In this document: positions 52,236 to 60,529 of the stretch, piece after piece | How the letters are laid out: each line of letters starts with the position of its first letter | How positions within the stretch are numbered: the stretch's first letter is position 1 | Origin: Chryseobacterium indicum | Lineage (GTDB): Bacteria; Bacteroidota; Bacteroidia; Flavobacteriales; Weeksellaceae | Length of the DNA stretch: 64,000 bases | Direction: 5' to 3' | NCBI RefSeq assembly: GCF_021504595.1 | Contig: NZ_JACSGT010000001.1 | Location: 1,798,001-1,862,000, forward strand | Translations under genes and position numbers: made by a program | Notes under the pieces: generated by a model | What the model was told of the DNA's origin: nothing | Seen by the model: the letters and a program-made list of their open reading frames with translations, nothing else | The model's database searches: none

Positions 52236-53234
52236 TTAAGCATTATCAGAAGAGCCGGATTTTATTTTCACAAACATATAAGCCAACCCTAATCCCAATC
52301 CCGCTAAAAGTGCCATTTTTGTCTTTCTGGAAGGAGCCGGAAGCATCGTTTCTCCGTAAATCCGGTGAGGTTCCGAAGATGGTTCTAAAATATTGCCTGA
52401 ATCTGAAGGAGCATTTTTCACCTTCATCATAAGCCTCATAACTGCTGAAGCACTGTTAATTACAGGCTTTGGAAATAATCCGTACACATTTTTCAATACC
52501 ATAGACGTAAAATCCGGAAACAAATCTTTTTTAGGATTTTTAGCTAATTCTACCATTTTAGCAGCCGTATCTCTCGGATCTGCCGCAAAAGGAGGAATTT
52601 TAAAATCCAGCCCTGAATATTTTGCCGAATGCATATTTCCCGTTGAACGCTGGATCTGCGGATAAATATTACAGATATGGATCTGCGGAAAATCTGAAAT
52701 TTCGCCGTGAAGACATTCCATCAGTCCACGAATGCCAAATTTTGTGGACGAATAAACCGCACTGTACGGAGCAGGCATAAAACCGCCGATAGAGACATTA
52801 TTAATTAAAATTCCTTCTTCCTGCTTTTTAAAGACAGGCAAAGCACTGTACGCGCCATGCATATAGCCAAAAAGATTAGTCTTAATCACCTGTTCGTTGA
52901 TATCCATTGGGATTTCTTCGAATTTTCCGCTCGACATTACCCCTGCATTGTTTACCCAAATATCTATTCTGCCGTTGAACTGCAATGCTTTATTGGCTAA
53001 ATTCTGAACATCGCCCGCAATAGAGACATCCGTTGGAACAGCCATCGCCGAAACGCCTAAATCCCTGCACAGAGCAACTGTTTCGTCCAGAGCTTCCTTA
53101 CCTCTTGCCGCAACTACAATATTACAGCCTTCCAAAGCAAATGCTTCCGCAGCCGCTCTTCCTACTCCACTGCTTCCACCGGTAATTACTACGGTTTTTC
53201 CTCTGAGATTTTTTTGTTCATTATTAGAATTCAT
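52236..53234 (-). CDS. SDR family oxidoreductase
   Basis: A 332-residue short-chain dehydrogenase. The cofactor motif is TGGSSGVGRAAA at about 17-27; NNAGVMSSG lies in the core; the catalytic Ser-Tyr-Lys falls in NVSIGGFMPAPYSAVYSSTKFG. The C-terminal ~60 residues add a polar linker and one hydrophobic segment (MALLAGLGLGLAYMFVKI), suggesting membrane tethering. Such tailed SDRs occur with FAD-Rieske oxidases in stress gene sets. Substrate unknown. Confidence 0.92.
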   Translation of the reverse strand: MNSNNEQKNLRGKTVVITGGSSGVGRAAAEAFALEGCNIVVAARGKEALDETVALCRDLGVSAMAVPTDVSIAGDVQNLANKALQFNGRIDIWVNNAGVMSSGKFEEIPMDINEQVIKTNLFGYMHGAYSALPVFKKQEEGILINNVSIGGFMPAPYSAVYSSTKFGIRGLMECLHGEISDFPQIHICNIYPQIQRSTGNMHSAKYSGLDFKIPPFAADPRDTAAKMVELAKNPKKDLFPDFTSMVLKNVYGLFPKPVINSASAVMRLMMKVKNAPSDSGNILEPSSEPHRIYGETMLPAPSRKTKMALLAGLGLGLAYMFVKIKSGSSDNA

Positions 53235-53472
53235 TTTGTGATGGTTTTTGGTTAATTACCCATAATCAACCTATTATTATGCCATAATGAGCATAATTTT
53301 CAAGTTAAATTTAAATCTTGTGAATAATTTTAGTTAGAATTCCAATTCCCACTTTAAAGTCAATCTTGTTTTAGACTAATGACTTAATAATATAAATTTT
53401 CGTTAATATTCTTAATTAATCTTAAATAATGTAGCCGCTCTATTTTGTTGGCACAATATTTTAATATTCTCT
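53235..53472. other. Intergenic region upstream of small RNA copy 2
   Basis: AT-rich. A TTGGCAC word at 53449-53455 resembles a sigma54 -24 element, but the -12 GC is replaced by TA, so the promoter of copy 2 is uncertain. Nothing else seen. Confidence 0.3.
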
Positions 53473-53545
53473 AATACTCATGTTTAATTTGAGTTTTCAT
53501 GGTTATTAGTTTTTATCCTCAGATTCTCTCTGAGGATTTTTTATT
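53473..53545 (+). ncRNA. Duplicated small RNA element, copy 2
   Basis: Has the same 42-nt core as copy 1 (53477-53518), including the 9-codon ORF MFNLSFHGY (53480-53509). The terminator stem here is ATCCTCAG/CTGAGGAT (53515-53522 with 53530-53537) followed by a T run. The stem bases differ from copy 1 on both sides while pairing is kept, as expected for a real RNA structure. The upstream DNA of the two copies is unrelated. Confidence 0.6.
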
Positions 53546-53563
53546 TTTCATCAACCAGTCTTA

Positions 53564-53597
53564 AAACAAAAAAACAGACCTTAAAAAGATCTGTTTT
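53564..53597 (-). terminator. Terminator of the 71-residue hypothetical gene
   Basis: Stem AAAACAGA/TCTGTTTT (53571-53578 with 53590-53597) with an A/C tract on the left that reads as a T-rich tail on the minus strand. Confidence 0.65.
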
Positions 53598-53625
53598 AAT
53601 AAATTATATGTCGCTTTAAGTATGT

Positions 53626-53841
53626 TTATATTGCGTAAGCTCCTTTGTTCTGAAAAACATTAATGACTTCCGTTTTATTATTAACTGTATTGCAAATAAC
53701 TTCGACCGTAAAATAAGAGACTTCATAAAGTACATATTTTACAGAATTTACTGTTCTTTCGCTCATGACACGTCCTTCACTCATCACGAAACTGCACTGT
53801 GCCTGATTTGGCAAATTTTTAAAATCGTAGTAAGAAATCAT
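53626..53841 (-). CDS. Small conserved hypothetical protein
   Basis: 71 residues from the ATG at 53841. The open frame extends upstream to 53958, but that part has the AT-rich composition of spacer DNA. The start MISYYDFKNLPNQAQCSFV followed by VKYVLYEVSYFTVEVICN resembles a family of short Bacteroidota proteins (DFKNLP-QAQ type) of unknown function. A terminator follows. Confidence 0.7.
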   Translation of the reverse strand: MISYYDFKNLPNQAQCSFVMSEGRVMSERTVNSVKYVLYEVSYFTVEVICNTVNNKTEVINVFQNKGAYAI

Positions 53842-54464
53842 AGCTTTGTTTTTTAAGAGTTTCAAATAGATATACACAATTTCTTTGCCAATTTTCTTTA
53901 ATAAAGTTAAATTTTTAAAATTTAAATGAAAATACCCTAAAACAGCGATTATATTCATAATATTTAATACGTATTAATACAGCATTTTACCGGAAGCTTT
54001 TTAGTAGAAATTCTCCGATCAGCTTATCAAAAGAGTTTTGTCTATATCCAAAGTTGCTGCAGTTGTATTTTTTGTCATTTTCAATATTGCAGATCTGCTC
54101 CGGGAAGAACTTTATCTTTTATTATTGATTTCAACACTATTTCAATTACTTCGAACTGAAAATGTAAAGCACTCTAACAATCTGAATTTCCACCCCCGAA
54201 AATGTTATTATTACTCTACAAAAAAACAAAACAACAATTTAAAAATCAACACCTTACAATATTAAACTTTTAAAAACATTGAATATTATAAACGTGTAAA
54301 TATTTATATGTAAATTTATTCATCAAATAAAATTTCTGGCTTAACTAGACAAAAATCAATACAAAACCCATTAACAAAGGATTATAGTTCAGATATTGAT
54401 TAAAATATTTCATTATGTAAATAAAAAATTTTACTTTTAATCAGAATTTTTAATAAATATCATA
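53842..54464. other. AT-rich intergenic region
   Basis: Separates the minus-strand hypothetical gene from the plus-strand signalling operon. A short open frame at 54038-54265 would need a TTG start and is not convincing. Promoters of the flanking genes should lie here, but no perfect box was found. Confidence 0.4.
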
Positions 54465-55820
54465 ATGGTCAGAATTTTCCTTGTGGATGATGATCCATTC
54501 TTCGGAGAAATGCTAAAATATCATCTTGAGCTTAATCCTGATTATGAAGTTTTTCTTTATAGTTCGGGCAGAGAATGTCTTTCTGAACTTTACCGGAATC
54601 CTGATATCATTTGTATTGATTTTGGACTGCCGGACATACAGGGAGATGACCTTTTTAAGCAGATTAAAGGCATATATCCAAGCCTGCCGATCATCGTAAT
54701 CAGCGGTCAGGAAAATATTTCCGTTGCTATAGATTTCCTAAAACAGGGAGCAAAAGACTATATTGTAAAAAATGAACATACAAAAGAACTTTTGTGGAAC
54801 TCCATCATCCGTCTTAGAGAAAATATCTCTTTAAAACAGGAGGTCGAAGAACTGAAAGATGAACTTGAAAAAAAATACAGTTTCGAGAAAACGATCATCG
54901 GACAAAGTGAATCTATTAAAAATATTTTTTCAAAAATTAATAAGGCTCTGAAATCCAACATTAATGTCTCTGTAACCGGAGAAACGGGAACCGGTAAAGA
55001 AGTTGTAGCAAGGGCAATTCATTACCATTCCTCCCGAAAAAACAAACCTTTTGTTGCGGTAAATATGGCAGCAATCCCAAAAGATCTGGTAGAAAGTGAA
55101 TTTTTCGGACATGAAAAAGGCGCATTTACAGGCGCTACAGATAAATCGGTCGGAAAATTTGAACAGGCAAACGGCGGAACTATTTTTCTGGACGAAATTG
55201 CAGAACTGGATCTCAATCTTCAGAGCAAGCTTCTCCGCGCTTTACAGGAAAGAGAAATTACAAGAGTTGGCGGAACTCAAAAAATAAAATTAGATGTAAG
55301 ACTCATTATTGCCACTCATAAAAACCTTGCAAATGAAGTAAAAAAAGGGAACTTCAGAGAAGATCTTTATTATCGTGTTATTGGTCTTCCGATAGAATTA
55401 CCGCCACTGCGGGAAAGAGATCAGGACACTTTAATTCTTGCAAAACATTTTATTGATCTTTTTGCCAAAGAAAACAAAATAAAACCACTGAGCCTGTCTT
55501 CGGATGCCAGAAAAAAACTCATGAAATACAGTTTTCCGGGGAATATAAGAGAACTGAAATCTGTAGTGGATCTTGCCTGTGTAATGGCAGAAGGCAATGA
55601 AATAACCGCGGACGATATCAGCTTTTACAGCCTGGAAAAAGAATCCGAAGTTTTTCTTTCCGAGCAAAAAACCCTGAAACAGTACACTACAGATATTATT
55701 CTTCATTTTCTGAAAGAAAATAATAATGATGTTATTAAGACGGCCAAAATATTAGACATAGGAAAATCCACTGTTTATAACCTCATCAACAGTGTAGATC
55801 TAAAAAAAACTAAAGAATAA
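54465..55820 (+). CDS. Sigma54-dependent response regulator (NtrC/AtoC type)
   Basis: A 451-residue activator. The receiver (1-115) has Asp52 in ICIDFGLPD. The AAA+ domain (about 140-375) has Walker A GETGTGKE (about 172-179), the sigma54-contact loop GAFTGA at 219-224, Walker B IFLDEIAEL, and the FREDLYYR motif. The C-terminal Fis-type HTH is at about 405-448 (KILDIGKSTVYNLI). It activates sigma54 promoters when phosphorylated. It heads an operon; its stop directly abuts the FIST gene start (55820/55821). Confidence 0.94.
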   Translation: MVRIFLVDDDPFFGEMLKYHLELNPDYEVFLYSSGRECLSELYRNPDIICIDFGLPDIQGDDLFKQIKGIYPSLPIIVISGQENISVAIDFLKQGAKDYIVKNEHTKELLWNSIIRLRENISLKQEVEELKDELEKKYSFEKTIIGQSESIKNIFSKINKALKSNINVSVTGETGTGKEVVARAIHYHSSRKNKPFVAVNMAAIPKDLVESEFFGHEKGAFTGATDKSVGKFEQANGGTIFLDEIAELDLNLQSKLLRALQEREITRVGGTQKIKLDVRLIIATHKNLANEVKKGNFREDLYYRVIGLPIELPPLRERDQDTLILAKHFIDLFAKENKIKPLSLSSDARKKLMKYSFPGNIRELKSVVDLACVMAEGNEITADDISFYSLEKESEVFLSEQKTLKQYTTDIILHFLKENNNDVIKTAKILDIGKSTVYNLINSVDLKKTKE

Positions 55821-56960
55821 ATGAAAGTTGCTAAACTACTTTTTGCAGGCGGAAACTGGATATCTGAAAGAAACGATGACGAACTGGACGATCATAAAGT
55901 TCAATTGATACTGGGATACGGCTGCCGAAACATTCTTGAAAACCCAGATTTCTTTGATATCATAAAAACAAAGTTCCCAAACGCGGAAATTGCCTTATGT
56001 TCTTCTTCGGGAGAAATTTTTTGCAATGAAGTATTTGATGAAACTGTAACAGTTACCGCCATTGAATTTTTCTCTGCACAGATAAAAACCCAACAGATTG
56101 ATATTAATGATTTCCAAAACAGTTATGAAGCCGGAAAAGCAGTAATCGGAAATCTGCCTCATGAAAACCTCAGATGGGTTTTTGTTTTGTCGGACGGAAG
56201 CAAAGTGAACGGAAGCCAGCTGGTGAAAGGCCTTAATGAAGGACGGCCGGAAGGCGTATTAATATCCGGAGGATTGGCGGGTGACAGCGACCGTTTCGAA
56301 AAAACCGTTGTAGGTCTTAATGAAGCTCCGGTGAGTAATAAAATCGTTGCCATTGGTTTTTATGGACATACACTGAAACTTTCTCACGCATCATTTGGCG
56401 GCTGGGAAAGCTTCGGGCTGGAAAGAACTGTTACCAAATCCCAAAACAATATCCTTGTTGAGATCGATAATAAAAATGCTCTCGACCTCTATAAAAGCTA
56501 TCTGGGAAAATATGCAGAAGAACTCCCAAGTTCTGCCCTGCTCTTTCCATTATCTTTAAAAATTGACGAAGACTCTGCTCCCGTGGTAAGAACCATACTT
56601 TCCATTAATGAAAAGAATAACATGATGATTTTCGCAGGAGATCTGCCGGAAGGAAGCCATGTAAGATTTATGAAAGCCAATCTGGACCGCCTCATTGATG
56701 CTGCGAATGACGCTGCCAATGCATGTCTTCAGATGAATCCGGATCCTAAACTGGGGATTATTGTAAGCTGCGTTGGAAGAAAAATGGTTCTCGGAGAGCG
56801 AGTTGCTGAAGAAGTAGAGATTGTGAGAGATGTTTTGGGTGAAAATACCTTTCTTAACGGCTTTTATTCTTATGGAGAAATTTCCCCGGTGAAGCCTTTC
56901 GGAGACTGTGCACTTCACAATCAGACAATTACCATCACCACTGTAAATGAAATACGATAG
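55821..56960 (+). CDS. FIST domain sensor protein (NosP-like)
   Basis: A 379-residue protein filling FIST N (about 30-220) and FIST C (about 225-360) domains. Signatures: PNAEIALCSSSGEIF, LISGGLAGDSDRF, GHTLKLSHASFGGWESFGLERTVTKS and ALDLYKSYLG. The GGW..FG.ERTVTKS stretch is the pattern of NosP proteins, haem-based nitric-oxide sensors that control a co-encoded hybrid kinase. Histidines near GHTLKLSH are candidate ligands. Here too a hybrid kinase follows 2 bp downstream. Whether haem is bound cannot be told from sequence; other FIST proteins may bind amino acids. Confidence 0.88.
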   Translation: MKVAKLLFAGGNWISERNDDELDDHKVQLILGYGCRNILENPDFFDIIKTKFPNAEIALCSSSGEIFCNEVFDETVTVTAIEFFSAQIKTQQIDINDFQNSYEAGKAVIGNLPHENLRWVFVLSDGSKVNGSQLVKGLNEGRPEGVLISGGLAGDSDRFEKTVVGLNEAPVSNKIVAIGFYGHTLKLSHASFGGWESFGLERTVTKSQNNILVEIDNKNALDLYKSYLGKYAEELPSSALLFPLSLKIDEDSAPVVRTILSINEKNNMMIFAGDLPEGSHVRFMKANLDRLIDAANDAANACLQMNPDPKLGIIVSCVGRKMVLGERVAEEVEIVRDVLGENTFLNGFYSYGEISPVKPFGDCALHNQTITITTVNEIR

Positions 56961-56962
56961 CT

Positions 56963-59221
56963 ATGGAAATCGATTTGCACAATTTACTCAGAAGACAGAT
57001 TAAAAGATATCTGCCCGAAGATTGCCACAGCGACCCGAAATTTAAGAACTTTATTAATGCAATCAACGATTCTTATAAATCTTTTGAGCGCGATAAAGAA
57101 CTTACCGATCATGCATTCAGGCAAAGCGAAAAAGAATATAAAGAATTGTTTAATGATCTGAAGAAAGAAAATGAACTCAAGCAGGAATCCATTTCGAGCC
57201 TTTATGAATCATTAAGCTTACTGGATTATTCTTTTGATACGAAAAAAAATAAAGACCTTAAAGAACTTTCCTTATATCTGGCAGAACAGCTTAAAGAGCG
57301 AAAAAGAGCGCAGGACAACATCAAACGTCAGGAAGAAAAATACCGCAACATTATTGCGAATATGAATCTCGGACTTATTGAAGTGGATAATGATGAGATT
57401 GTACGCTATGCAAACCAGAGTTTCTGCAACGTTTCAGGCTTTGAGCTGGACGAAATTATCGGTAAAAATCCTTCGCAGCTTTTTGTACAGGGTGAAGCCA
57501 ATCTGGAATTTATACAGGAACAGATTGACCTTAGAGAGAAAGGAATTTCCAGCGTTTATCAGCTTCCTATAAAAAATAAAAGAGGCGAGCTGAGATGGTG
57601 GGCAATCAGCGGTGCGCCCAATTATGACGATCACGGAAATCTGTTAGGCTCCATAGGTATTCACCTTGATATTACAGACCAGAAAAAGCTGGAAGAAGAT
57701 CTAAAACAGGAAAAATCTAAAGCAATTGAAGCTTCCAAGGCGAAAGAGGTATTTTTAGCCAATATGAGTCATGAAATCAGAACTCCGCTTAATGCCATCA
57801 TTGGTTTTCTCCGGGAACTTAAAAGGCTTGATCTTACAACAACCCAGAATCAGTTTGTAGAAAACAGCTTCAACGCCGCGCAGCATCTTTTATCCATCAT
57901 TAACAACATTCTGGATATTTCCAAAATAGAATCCGGCGAAATGTCTCTGGATAATACTGTTTTTTCGCTGAAGGAATGCATCAGTAATATCATCAGTATT
58001 CTTCAGCCCAAAGCAAGACAGAAAAAAATAATGCTGAAAGCTAAATTTTCTGATGATCTTTTTTCAGAATTCAAAGCCGATGCCCTGAAAATAAAACAGA
58101 TTTTGTACAATATTATCGGAAATTCCCTAAAATTTACAAACGTAGGAGAAATACGGGTAGAATGCAATGTCATAAAAGATTTCCCCAACCATCAATCTCT
58201 TCAGATCTGTATTATTGATACCGGAATAGGAATGAGCGAAGAATATGTAAAGCAGATCTTTAAGAAATTTAATCAGGAAGACAGCTCCATTTCCAGAAAA
58301 TACGGAGGAACCGGTCTCGGAATGGCAATTACCCGGGAACTTATCTACCTGATGAAAGGAGAAATTAAAATTAAAAGTAAAAAAAATGTAGGAACTGAGA
58401 TCAGTATTTTTCTGGATATGGATAAAAGTAAAGAAAAAACAACATTGAAAAACATTGAAGTAAAAGAACATGTTTCCATTGAAGGAACCCGTGTTTTGCT
58501 GGTGGAAGACAACGAACTTAATCAGCTTGTTGCCGAAAATTCTCTTACGCACTTCGGATGTGAAGTTACAAAAGCAGATAATGGCAGAAGAGCCATAGAT
58601 ATTCTTTCGAAACAGCAGTTTGATATTATTTTAATGGATATTCAGATGCCCGAGCTCGATGGTATTGAAGCCACTAAAATCATCCGTAAAGATTTCAGGC
58701 TTACCACACCCATTATTGCGCTTACAGCAAATGCCTTTAAAACAGAAATAGACAACTGCATTGCTGCCGGAATGAACAGCTACATCACCAAACCCTTTGA
58801 TGAAGATGAGCTTCTGAAAGTAATTTATAAAAATATTAAAATGCAGAATACCCCGGAAACAAATGATTCAGGAGCAGAAAAAGTACTTTATGACCTTAAA
58901 AATATTCAGGCTTTAAGCCGGGGAAATGAAGATTTCATTCAAAAAATGCTTTCCATATTCATTACTCAGACGCAACAGACGATTCCTTTGGTAGAACAGG
59001 CATTCGAAGAAAAAAATTATGCAGAAATATCACGTCTTATTCACAGAATAAAACCAAGTATTGAAGGAATCGGAATCTACTCCATCAAAGAAACCGTAAA
59101 AGAACTTGAGGTAAAATCTAAAGAACAACAGACAGATTTTACGGAGCTTTACACCATGTTCTTAGAGGTGAAGAACACGCTTTCCACCGCCATAGAACAA
59201 CTGGAAAAGGAAATAACGTAG
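56963..59221 (+). CDS. PAS hybrid histidine kinase with receiver and Hpt domains
   Basis: A 752-residue cytosolic kinase without membrane segments. An N-terminal coiled coil (about 1-120) and a PAS domain (about 125-238, NIIANMNLGLIEVDNDEIVRYANQ) are followed by HisKA with His270 in ANMSHEIRTPL, HATPase (about 320-480, GTGLGMAITRELI), a receiver with Asp559 in ILMDIQMPELDG, and Hpt with His694 in LIHRIKPSIEG. It contains a full internal phosphorelay. It is placed directly after the FIST gene, like NahK with NosP. Likely phospho-targets are the sigma54 regulator upstream and the single receiver downstream. Confidence 0.93.
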   Translation: MEIDLHNLLRRQIKRYLPEDCHSDPKFKNFINAINDSYKSFERDKELTDHAFRQSEKEYKELFNDLKKENELKQESISSLYESLSLLDYSFDTKKNKDLKELSLYLAEQLKERKRAQDNIKRQEEKYRNIIANMNLGLIEVDNDEIVRYANQSFCNVSGFELDEIIGKNPSQLFVQGEANLEFIQEQIDLREKGISSVYQLPIKNKRGELRWWAISGAPNYDDHGNLLGSIGIHLDITDQKKLEEDLKQEKSKAIEASKAKEVFLANMSHEIRTPLNAIIGFLRELKRLDLTTTQNQFVENSFNAAQHLLSIINNILDISKIESGEMSLDNTVFSLKECISNIISILQPKARQKKIMLKAKFSDDLFSEFKADALKIKQILYNIIGNSLKFTNVGEIRVECNVIKDFPNHQSLQICIIDTGIGMSEEYVKQIFKKFNQEDSSISRKYGGTGLGMAITRELIYLMKGEIKIKSKKNVGTEISIFLDMDKSKEKTTLKNIEVKEHVSIEGTRVLLVEDNELNQLVAENSLTHFGCEVTKADNGRRAIDILSKQQFDIILMDIQMPELDGIEATKIIRKDFRLTTPIIALTANAFKTEIDNCIAAGMNSYITKPFDEDELLKVIYKNIKMQNTPETNDSGAEKVLYDLKNIQALSRGNEDFIQKMLSIFITQTQQTIPLVEQAFEEKNYAEISRLIHRIKPSIEGIGIYSIKETVKELEVKSKEQQTDFTELYTMFLEVKNTLSTAIEQLEKEIT

Positions 59222-59303
59222 TTTTATTCCAAAATATGGAAAATGTCTTTATTTTGGAATTCAAACAATTAAACAAATACTGATTATCAACAACTTAAAT
59301 AAA

Positions 59304-59317
59304 GGCATGGTAATCGC
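59304..59317 (+). promoter_or_regulatory. Weak sigma54-like word before the regulator/EPS genes
   Basis: GG (59304-59305) and GC (59316-59317) are 10 nt apart, but the -12 element reads ATCGC rather than TTGC. It lies 23 nt before the ATG at 59341, so the start site would fall only about 12 nt before the gene. Suggestive only. Confidence 0.2.
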
Positions 59318-59340
59318 GTTATCATTATCAAATAAAAGAG

Positions 59341-59781
59341 ATGGAAACAAATAACAAAAAATTGAAATTTTTTATTGTAGATGATGACAGATTTTGTGCT
59401 ACAGTTTATGAGCAGTATTTAAAGAATAACCATTACGAAGATATTACCTCATTCAGCAGCGGAGAAGAATGTCTGGACGAGCTTTACCAGAAACCCGATA
59501 TTATTTTTCTGGATCACAACATGGAAGATCTTAACGGTTTTGAAGTTTTAAAAAAGATAAAAAGATATGATCCGAACATTTACGTAATCATGGTTTCTGC
59601 GCAGGAAAATATAGACACCGCAGTAAACGCCCTGAAGTACGGAGCATTCGATTACATCGTAAAAGATGCGGATGTATGCGATAAAATGACGGATACAATA
59701 GAGAAAATATTAAAAATTAAAGAAGAAATGTCTCAGAACCAACGGAAAGGTTTTAGAAAATTCTTTACAGTTTTATTTTAA
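59341..59781 (+). CDS. Single-domain response regulator (REC)
   Basis: A 146-residue receiver: FIVDDDRFC acidic patch, phospho-acceptor Asp in IIFLDHNMEDLNG (about 60), MVSAQEN and Lys in YIVKDAD. The receiver is closely similar in wording to that of the sigma54 regulator (SAQENIDTAVNALKYGAFDYIVKD versus the SGQENISVAIDF segment), suggesting shared ancestry. A short basic tail follows. The EPS export gene starts 5 bp after its stop, linking signalling to polysaccharide genes. Confidence 0.9.
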   Translation: METNNKKLKFFIVDDDRFCATVYEQYLKNNHYEDITSFSSGEECLDELYQKPDIIFLDHNMEDLNGFEVLKKIKRYDPNIYVIMVSAQENIDTAVNALKYGAFDYIVKDADVCDKMTDTIEKILKIKEEMSQNQRKGFRKFFTVLF

Positions 59782-59786
59782 ATCTT

Positions 59787-60518
59787 ATGTTAAAAAAACT
59801 CACACTATCATTCTTTTTCCTGATGCTTCTGGTATCCTGTAAAACGTACAATGTACTTGAAGAAGAGCAGGCTACCCGAAATATGCAGGATTTCAGCTAT
59901 GATCCGAATTACGAATACAGAATCCGTAAGGACGATAAAATTACGCTTTCCGTTTGGGGTGAAGATGATTTAAGTGTGGGCTCCGTGTACGGAATTTACA
60001 ATTCTAATGAAGTATACGGAAAATGGCTTCTGGTAGACATCAACGGAAATATAGAAATTCCAAAATTGGGAACAACTCCGGTTGTAGGAAAATCGGTTCC
60101 GGAGCTGAAGGAAGAAATAAAAACAAAGCTTAAAAAATGGCTGGTAAATCCTATCGTGGATGTAAAAGTTCTGAATAAAGAGATTGCAGTGATGGGTGAA
60201 GTGAGAAACCCTGCTGTAATTCAGGTAGATAAAGACCAGAATACTTTACTGGAGCTTGTTTCCAAAGCGGGAGGATTTGAAATGTATGCCAATTTAAAAT
60301 CAATTAAAATTCTGCGGCAGGAAGGCGAAAACGTTCGCGTAACCAATATTGATCTTACCAAAATGAAAGACGTTCCCAACCAGAATATCCTTCTTCATCC
60401 GGGAGACTACATCATTGTTCCTTCCAAGAAAAGTAAAGATTTCGATAAAAGAATTTCAACCATTATCCCTTTCGCAACCGTTACTTCCGCAGCAGCCATC
60501 CTCATAGGATTATTATAA
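59787..60518 (+). CDS. Polysaccharide export lipoprotein (Wza-like, SLBB)
   Basis: A 243-residue outer-membrane export lipoprotein with signal and lipobox LVSC (about 17-20). The poly-export domain (about 45-135) has YRIRKDDKITLSVWGEDDLS, an SLBB domain (about 140-215) starts at IAVMGEVRNPAVI, and a hydrophobic C-terminal segment (TVTSAAAILIGLL) follows. It forms the outer-membrane part of a Wzx/Wzy-type exporter with the Wzc-like gene 11 bp downstream. Confidence 0.93.
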   Translation: MLKKLTLSFFFLMLLVSCKTYNVLEEEQATRNMQDFSYDPNYEYRIRKDDKITLSVWGEDDLSVGSVYGIYNSNEVYGKWLLVDINGNIEIPKLGTTPVVGKSVPELKEEIKTKLKKWLVNPIVDVKVLNKEIAVMGEVRNPAVIQVDKDQNTLLELVSKAGGFEMYANLKSIKILRQEGENVRVTNIDLTKMKDVPNQNILLHPGDYIIVPSKKSKDFDKRISTIIPFATVTSAAAILIGLL

Positions 60519-60529
60519 AACTTATTACC

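Noticed and set aside
54038..54265. 75-residue open frame upstream of the sigma54 regulator
   Set aside because: Needs a TTG start, has a biased AT-rich tail and no context; more likely spacer DNA.
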